Below, in pieces: positions 58,539 to 64,000 of a stretch of DNA of 64,000 nucleotides. The first letter of the stretch is position 1. Each line of letters starts with the position of its first letter. Made by a program: the position numbers and the translations under genes. Source of the stretch: Norana najaformis (Eukaryota > Annelida > Clitellata > Crassiclitellata > Hormogastridae); the NCBI GenBank assembly GCA_964023275.1, contig OZ029918.1, positions 15,694,355 through 15,758,354 on the forward strand, in the 5' to 3' direction. A model generated the notes under the pieces. That model was not told the DNA's origin and did no database searches. It worked only from the letters and a program-made list of their open reading frames with translations.

Positions 58539-59320
58539 TCTCGGCATATATGGTCGATGGCCAGTCCTCTCTCTCGCCGCCTGTTCTTCCTGTGCCACTT
58601 GACTCTAGATAATGATCTCACTTATGGTATAAATCAATGGGTATTCGGACTTAAAATGAACAGCCAACAAACTCATATGATTTAATTAAGTTTATGAAAC
58701 TGAAGCACGTCTTCTACATTTATAAAGTTTACGTTAGTGTATGTTATTATCAGCAACTTTGTTGCTAAAAAGCAAAACCTTCATAATTACCTACTAACTT
58801 GTGTAACGCACACAGCATCGAACTACACATTCATACGTTACAGTGTAACATTTTACACTGAAGCACCATAGTGTTATTAGTTCGCAGAGCTAATTTTTCC
58901 AAAATTAATCAAATTCTGAATAGCTTTTACGCCGTGAGGGCCATCGAGTGCGTTTATAGATCAGTGGTTGGATCAGATAGCTTCTACGGCGCCAGTGTCA
59001 GGTGCGCAGGGCAGCAACCGGTGGCGCACCAAAGCCACCTATAGTATGATCGATACGCAATGCTGATCTGTTTAAAAAAACAGCCAACTGGAAATGAAGG
59101 AGAAAAGATCATCCTCTTTAGGGTCGCTACAGACAGCCAGTAATAGATGGAAAAAAGCAAACGAATAACATCTGCATTTTTAAGTGTCGTTATTTGAAGT
59201 GTTTCGTTCTTTACCCGTTGACCTGTCTCTTTAAAATCTGCCAGACGCCGCAGGTTGTGCAGACGCTGAACCCGTTATCGACTGGAACAATTCCATTCTG
59301 AGATGGATAGACAGCCGTCT
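58539..59320. other. 3' flank of the GPCR gene (minus strand)
   Basis: Possible 3'UTR of the minus-strand receptor. A minus-strand ATTAAA (plus-strand TTTAAT at 58681) is the only polyadenylation-like hexamer I note, about 640 nt after the stop. Confidence 0.35.
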
Positions 59321-60306
59321 TTAATTCGGTCTCTTTCCGAGTCGGCAGCGAAGAATCTTGTGGAAGGCTCTCCGGAAGTCTGGGTTGAAGATGTGGTAGA
59401 CGATGGGGTTGAGCATTGAGCCGCTGTACTGAAGCCACTCGAAGGCCGTGATCATCCGACCGGAAATGAACGCCTGGCATCTGGCGCAGGTTCCATTGAT
59501 GAAGTAGACAGCGAAAAATGGAAGGTAGAAGACGACGAATACGGCGAACAGGTACCCCAGTACGCGAACCGCCCTTCGGCCGCGGTCCGGCGCTTTCATC
59601 GTACCTCGTCGGCGGAAATCGATCAGATGGTTCTTATGCTGGAACTTGAAGACTTGGATGCGCTGGCGACCGATGTTCGAAAGAGACCTCGGGGGGTTGG
59701 ACCTAGTAGACGGCAGTGGGTCCGAAGTGTCGTCCAGTGCGACGGAAGTGGCTTGGACGTCGCCGACTCCTGAGGTGGAGTCGAACGGAGCGAAGGGATG
59801 CGAGTTGTTTGGATTGGATGCTGACGATGAAGCTCCTATTGCACCCCTTCGACCGGAACCACGTTCGAAGGACTCGACTGAAGTGCAGCGCGACTGCGTG
59901 ACCGTCATGCGCCGTTGCTCTCTGAGCTGCTGACGCAAGGCGTCTACAGTCAGTGCGTACATGACGGTCATGATTAGGAGTGGCAGGTAAAATGAGACGA
60001 CAGTCGCTGAAATGACGAAGGCCTGTGTTTCCGGTCCGCAGCCCTTGTAGTTGACAGTGATCTTCTTGTCGAGCATCGACAGGACGAAGAGAGGACCAGC
60101 GATGCAGAACGACATGACCCAGACGATGGCTATCTTGAGGATCATGTGTCGCTTATTCTTGGCGTGTCCTCCATATCTCAGAGGGTACTTCAGTGCCATG
60201 AAACGATCGATAGAGATCATGCACAGGTGGCAGATGGTCGATGACGTAAAGAACACGTCGAAGCTGTACCACGTGACACACAACAGTTTCGGCATTGGCA
60301 GCCCGT
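59321..60306 (-). CDS. aminergic class A GPCR (5-HT2-like), 3' exon
   Basis: Plasma-membrane receptor for a biogenic amine. On the minus strand the exon follows GTCTATTGCAG (acceptor at 60307-60308) and covers the end of extracellular loop 1 to the stop. Visible family residues: C3.25 and W3.28 in CVTW, D3.32 in SFDVFFTSS, DRF at 3.49-3.51, Cys in loop 2 (KGCGPE), S5.46 and P5.50 in VVSFYLP, F6.51 and F6.52, W7.40 and Y7.43 in EWLQYSG, NPIVY at 7.49-7.53, and helix 8 FRRAFHKIL with a Cys. Together these place it among aminergic receptors; helices 4 and 5 look most like 5-HT2. Loop 3 is long (about 110 residues), Ser/Gly-rich. TM6 reads FVVFYLPFF, so the usual CWxP is FYLP. TM1-TM2 exons are not found in the remaining 3.7 kb. 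Confidence 0.92.
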
Positions 60307-60308
60307 CT

Positions 60309-60779
60309 GCAATAGACGCACAGAGGTCATATCACCAAGACGACAGCATTGGGAGGGAAATAAAGCGAAGATTGGGTGACGTATGACGGTAACAGGACAA
60401 GCCAAATGCAGATTATGCTAAGGCGAAACAAACTAGCGCAAGACAAATTAAATCTATGCAAACAGCAGGTTAAAGCGACATCGAATTTAATCGAGAAATA
60501 CCTCTACAACGATCACAATGTGCACGAAAATAAAGGCGAAAATAAATAAAGTGCATTATAATTCGGGCGAACAATTAAAAAAGAAATACGTAAAAATTCT
60601 TGTAATCACAATGCGTGAAAAATAACAGTCTAAATATAAGCAATATGAACTCAAAATTCTTTATTCAAAAACAGCTCAGTTTATGCTTGCAGATCAAGAT
60701 TGTGGGCTATTCCAGTCAAAATGTCAAGATTCGAACGCCTTCCAAAATCGGCAACGATTCTTTTATTAATCCGTTGAGC
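60309..60779. other. intron of the GPCR gene or intergenic DNA
   Basis: AT-rich; I looked for a TM1-TM2 exon on the minus strand and found none. Confidence 0.4.
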
Positions 60780-60781
60780 GC

Positions 60782-60940
60782 AATTCTTCCATATACTAAT
60801 TCTTCCATGTACTAATTCTTTCATGTACTAATTCTTCCATGTACTAATTATTCCATGTACTAATTCTTCCATGTACTAATTCTTCCATGTACTAATTATT
60901 CCATGTACTAATTCTTCCATGTACTAATTCTTCCATGTAC
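60782..60940. repeat. 16-bp minisatellite, about ten units
   Basis: The unit is ACTAATTCTTCCATGT. In units near 60846 and 60894 TTC is TTA, 48 bp (three units) apart, suggesting a three-unit higher-order period. Confidence 0.92.
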
Positions 60941-61097
60941 TCTATAGACAGTTGTTGTCTAGCCACATGTTGTTCTATTTTCATTTCGTTTAAACTCCGT
61001 TCCATCTGCGGTGCATCAATAAATTTTCAGACTGTTGGATGGTAGGCATCAAGAAACTGACAAAACCGACGACGCCATTCTTCTAAGTTCTACCTAG

Positions 61098-61280
61098 TTA
61101 TTGTTTTTTTTGAACATGGTTATGCTCGCGCCAATGCCTTATTCTTACAACATCGTCTTCTGTACGGCATCTACTAATCCTGCAATACGCATTGCAATTT
61201 TCTGTACATGTCCAATAGATAGGCCTATTGCTGTGGAAAATCTTCTCTGTTCTAAATGTAAAACCATCAAGAACTAGCAT
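61098..61280 (-). CDS. FLYWCH-type zinc-finger domain remnant
   Basis: A 60-codon frame, closed upstream by an in-frame TAA, reads LVLDGFTFRTEK, then IYWTCTENC, then HWREHNHVQKK. The order (L..DGF.F, YW.C....C, HxH) matches FLYWCH zinc fingers, which occur in Mod(mdg4)-like proteins and in domesticated or active MULE-type transposases. Standing alone it is either a single-domain gene or, more likely, a transposon fragment. Confidence 0.55.
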   Translation of the reverse strand: MLVLDGFTFRTEKIFHSNRPIYWTCTENCNAYCRISRCRTEDDVVRIRHWREHNHVQKKQ

Positions 61281-62041
61281 ATCTTAATTTTGGCTACTTT
61301 TGACGAATACTAAGCCCATTTCTTATTCGATTGTAATCAGAAAAAACTCTAAAGCACAGTGAAGAATTAACTTGTAGCTGATGAAGAACAAGACCAACTT
61401 ATTGCGAACAAATTCGTGTAGCAGCTTCTACAGTCGTTTCTTAACTTTATGTACTCAGATAAAATAAAAGGCTTCTTAAAAAATACAGAGTACAAAGATT
61501 TTTGACTAATACAGAACAAGACGAACGTATTACAAACAGGAAATTATATTAAGAAATTATTAAGACTATAAAAGTGTTATATTTCGCTCTTTTCATTTTC
61601 CGCCCGAATTGTAATGTGCCTTACAAATAGCAAACCAACAACCGGAGAACTTCTTCGAACCCCGGACACAGAGGTGAAAAGCATTAACCGGTTCTGCTAC
61701 TGTGATGCCTCGAAATTGCTAAAGTTCAGCGACTTTCCTTGAGAACAGGGATTGTGGTTTTACCGTGGGCTTATTCATAAAATTATAATAGAAAAAAGTA
61801 TCGTGCGACTTATGATTTTTTGAATAGAAAATCGCCGGTATTGGGAAACATTTGCCGAGATGGTAAATTGCTAATCTTCAGATTAGCAAGAGGTTGCTTC
61901 TGACTAATTCATTAAACAGACTACATAAACTATGAATTAATAAATTTTATCAGATGTCAGAATAATTATTTTGCTCCCCAGCCTTAACTCCAAAAACTTA
62001 AAAATTTCTGCACAAAGCGTTGTAAATGAAATTCTTATTCT
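61281..62041. other. unassigned AT-rich DNA with a tRNA-like SINE head
   Basis: On the minus strand, about 61650-61715, AGAACCGGTTAATGCTTTTC and GGGGTTCGAAG resemble A and B boxes of a tRNA-derived SINE, similar to 39691. Nothing else is supported. Confidence 0.45.
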
Positions 62042-63404
62042 CGTTCACTCTTGTCCTTTGTCTCGTTGTCTTTCTCTTCTACTATTGTCTTTTGTCTCGT
62101 TGTCTTCCTCTTCTACTATTGTTCTTTGTCTCGTTATCTTCCTCTTCTACTATTGTCCTTTGTCTCGTTGTCTTCTTCTTCTACTATTGTCCTTTGTCTC
62201 GTTGTCTTCCTCTTCTACTATTGTCCTTTGTCTCGTTGTCTTCCTCTTCTACTATTGTCCTTTGTCTCGTTGTCTTCTTCTTCTACTATTGTCCTTTGTC
62301 TCGTTGTCTTCCTCTTCTACTATTGTCCTTTGTCTCGTTGTCTTCTTCTTCTACTATTGTCCTTTGTCTCGTTGTCTTCCTCTTCTACTATTGTCCTTTG
62401 TCTCGTTGTCTTCTTCTTCTACTATTGTCCTTTGTCTCGTTGTCTTCCTCTTCTACTATTGTCCTTTGTCTCGTTGTCTTCCTCTTCTACTATTGTCCTT
62501 TGTCTCGTTATCTTCCTCTTCTACTATTGTCCTTTGTCTCGTTGTCTTCCTCTTCTACTATTGTCCTTTGTCTCGTTGTCTTCCTCTTCTACTATTGTCC
62601 TTTGTCTCGTTGTCTTCTTCTTCTACTATTGTCCTTTGTCTCGTTGTCTTCCTCTTCTACTATTGTTTTTTGTCTCGTTGTCTTCCTCTTCTACTATTGT
62701 CTTTTGTCTCGTTATCTTCCTCTTCTACTATTGTCCTTTGTCTCGTTGTCTTCCTCTTCTACTATTGTCCTTTGTCTCGTTGTCTTCCTCTTCTACTATT
62801 GTCCTTTGTCTCGTTATCTTTCTCTTCTACTATTGTCCTTTGTCTCGTTGTCTTCCTCTTCTACTATTGTCCTTTGTCTCGTTGTCTTCCTCTTCTACTA
62901 TTGTCCTTTGTCTCGTTGTCTTCCTCTTCTACTATTGTCCTTTGTCTCGTTGTCTTCCTCTTCTACTATTGTCCTTTGTCTCGTTATCTTTCTCTTCTAC
63001 TATTGTCCTTTGTCTCGTTGTCTTCCTCTTCTACTATTGTCCTTTGTCTCGTTGTCTTCCTCTTCTACTATTGTCCTTTGTCTCGTTGTCTTCCTCTTCT
63101 ACTATTGTCCTTTGTCTCGTTGTCTTCCTCTTCTACTATTGTCCTTTGTCTCGTTATCTTTCTCTTCTACTATTGTCCTTTGTCTCGTTGTCTTCCTCTT
63201 CTACTATTGTCCTTTGTCTCGTTGTCTTCCTCTTCTACTATTGTCCTTTGTCTCGTTGTCTTCCTCTTCTACTATTGTCCTTTGTCTCGTTGTCTTCTTC
63301 TTCTACTATTGTCCTTTGTCTCGTTGTCTTCCTCTTCTACTATTGTCCTTTGTCTCGTTGTCTTCCTCTTCTACTATTGTCCTTTGTCTCGTTGTCTTCC
63401 CCTT
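62042..63404. repeat. 34-bp minisatellite, about 40 units, open in three plus-strand frames
   Basis: The unit is TCCTTTGTCTCGTTGTCTTC followed by CTCTTCTACTATTG. The plus strand is almost free of stops because the unit contains none in any frame, and 34 is not a multiple of three, so each frame cycles through all three readings. All three forward frames stay open for about 460-490 codons, encoding the same 34-residue Leu/Ser/Val-rich peptide in rotation. Point variants (TCGTTATC; CTTCTTCTTC; CTTTCTCTTC) mark units. I do not call a gene: there is no splice, start or 3' support. Confidence 0.93.
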
Positions 63405-64000
63405 GTGTTGTTCGTCTGTTGACATTTCCTTATTCCCGCAACCTTGGGTGAAATTCAGTCACTCGATTTCTCATCTCTTGACAAACAGTGCCTCCTAGAT
63501 GCAATTCCAACTGACCTTCTCAAGAGCTGCTATGAAGCGATTGACATTAATCAATCATTCGCTTGCTGATGGCTCCTTTCCATCATTTTCTGTCATGCAA
63601 TACTCCACCCTTTACTGAAGAAACCATCTTCGGCTGCTTGCCTTTGGGCGTTAACAGACCATTTGTCGTAATTTAAAGACAATTAACGGATACAGAGACG
63701 GACAGACAGACAGAAGCAAACGACCAGACAGACAGACAGACAGCGATAATAAATAAAGGCGTTATAAGCCGAGCATAGTTGTTTGCGAGTCGTTTGGCTG
63801 CATTAGGCCAATATGAGCTGTTGACAAAAGGAGCCGATGGATAGAAGGAATAATCTGTAGAAAGGAATACAATTAGTTAGCCAATTCAATCGATCTATCC
63901 CAATACATCGATTGAACCATCGATCCGTGCATCGGTCGCCCATCCATCCATCCACCCATGCATCCATACATCCACCCACCCATCCATCCTTCTATCTATC
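63405..64000. other. unassigned DNA with CAGA and CATC microsatellites
   Basis: CAGACAGA units lie at 63698-63743, and CATCCATCCA-type units at 63938-63990 running to the window end. No gene is supported. Confidence 0.6.

Noticed and set aside
59646..59933. Plus-strand frames inside the GPCR exon
   Set aside because: Antisense shadows of the receptor's third intracellular loop.
61971..63498. Three overlapping 466-490 codon frames on the plus strand
   Set aside because: They are the three rotations of one 34-bp satellite unit, with no splice, start or 3' evidence.

Overview
The window is a piece of an animal (bilaterian invertebrate) nuclear genome. The evidence is spliced genes with GT-AG introns of up to several kilobases, CR1/L2-like LINE remnants, several tRNA-headed SINE families, hAT-type MITEs with 8-bp target duplications, and very many micro- and minisatellites. 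The phylum cannot be fixed from sequence alone. The octamer TAGGCCTA is strikingly common.

Three genes are recognised with confidence. (1) A TIS11/ZFP36 (tristetraprolin-family) mRNA-decay factor on the + strand, exons 33324-33365 and 35411-36256, with a TATA-containing promoter and an AU-rich 3' end. (2) A complete Vsx (Chx10-type visual system homeobox) gene on the + strand, five coding exons from 47846 to 56278, with an N-terminal eh1/octapeptide-like motif, a paired-like homeodomain and a CVC domain. I assembled it from splice sites and compatible phases. (3) The 3' exon of an aminergic (5-HT2-like) class A GPCR on the - strand, 59321-60306, whose upstream exons lie outside the window or were not found.

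Two less certain + strand genes encode membrane proteins. One is a Ser/Thr-rich mucin-like type I protein with a proposed signal-peptide exon at 5346-5454, a mucin exon at 12751-13585 and a tail exon at 14821-14893. The other is an unrecognised membrane protein with exons near 22482-23130, 24452-24542 and 25681-25796. A 43-codon terminal exon may exist at 58407-58538.

The long intron of the mucin-like gene holds a 68-bp minisatellite, a LINE reverse-transcriptase remnant and, directly after it, an intronless CHCHD2/CHCHD10 retrocopy in which three of the four twin-CX9C cysteines are gone. The 3.2-4.5 kb region is a GC-rich decayed reading frame joined to a LINE copy. The right end carries a 34-bp minisatellite of about 40 units that stays open in all three forward frames.

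Layout: 0-5 kb LINE debris and the decayed ORF; 5-15 kb mucin-like gene; 15-22 kb repeats and unassigned DNA; 22-26 kb unrecognised membrane-protein gene; 26-33 kb SINE/LINE-rich intergenic DNA; 33-38 kb TIS11; 38-47 kb intergenic repeats; 47-56 kb Vsx; 57-58 kb hAT MITE and repeats; 59-60 kb GPCR; 60-64 kb repeats and a FLYWCH remnant. The genes show no operon-like relation; each appears to be an independent transcription unit.
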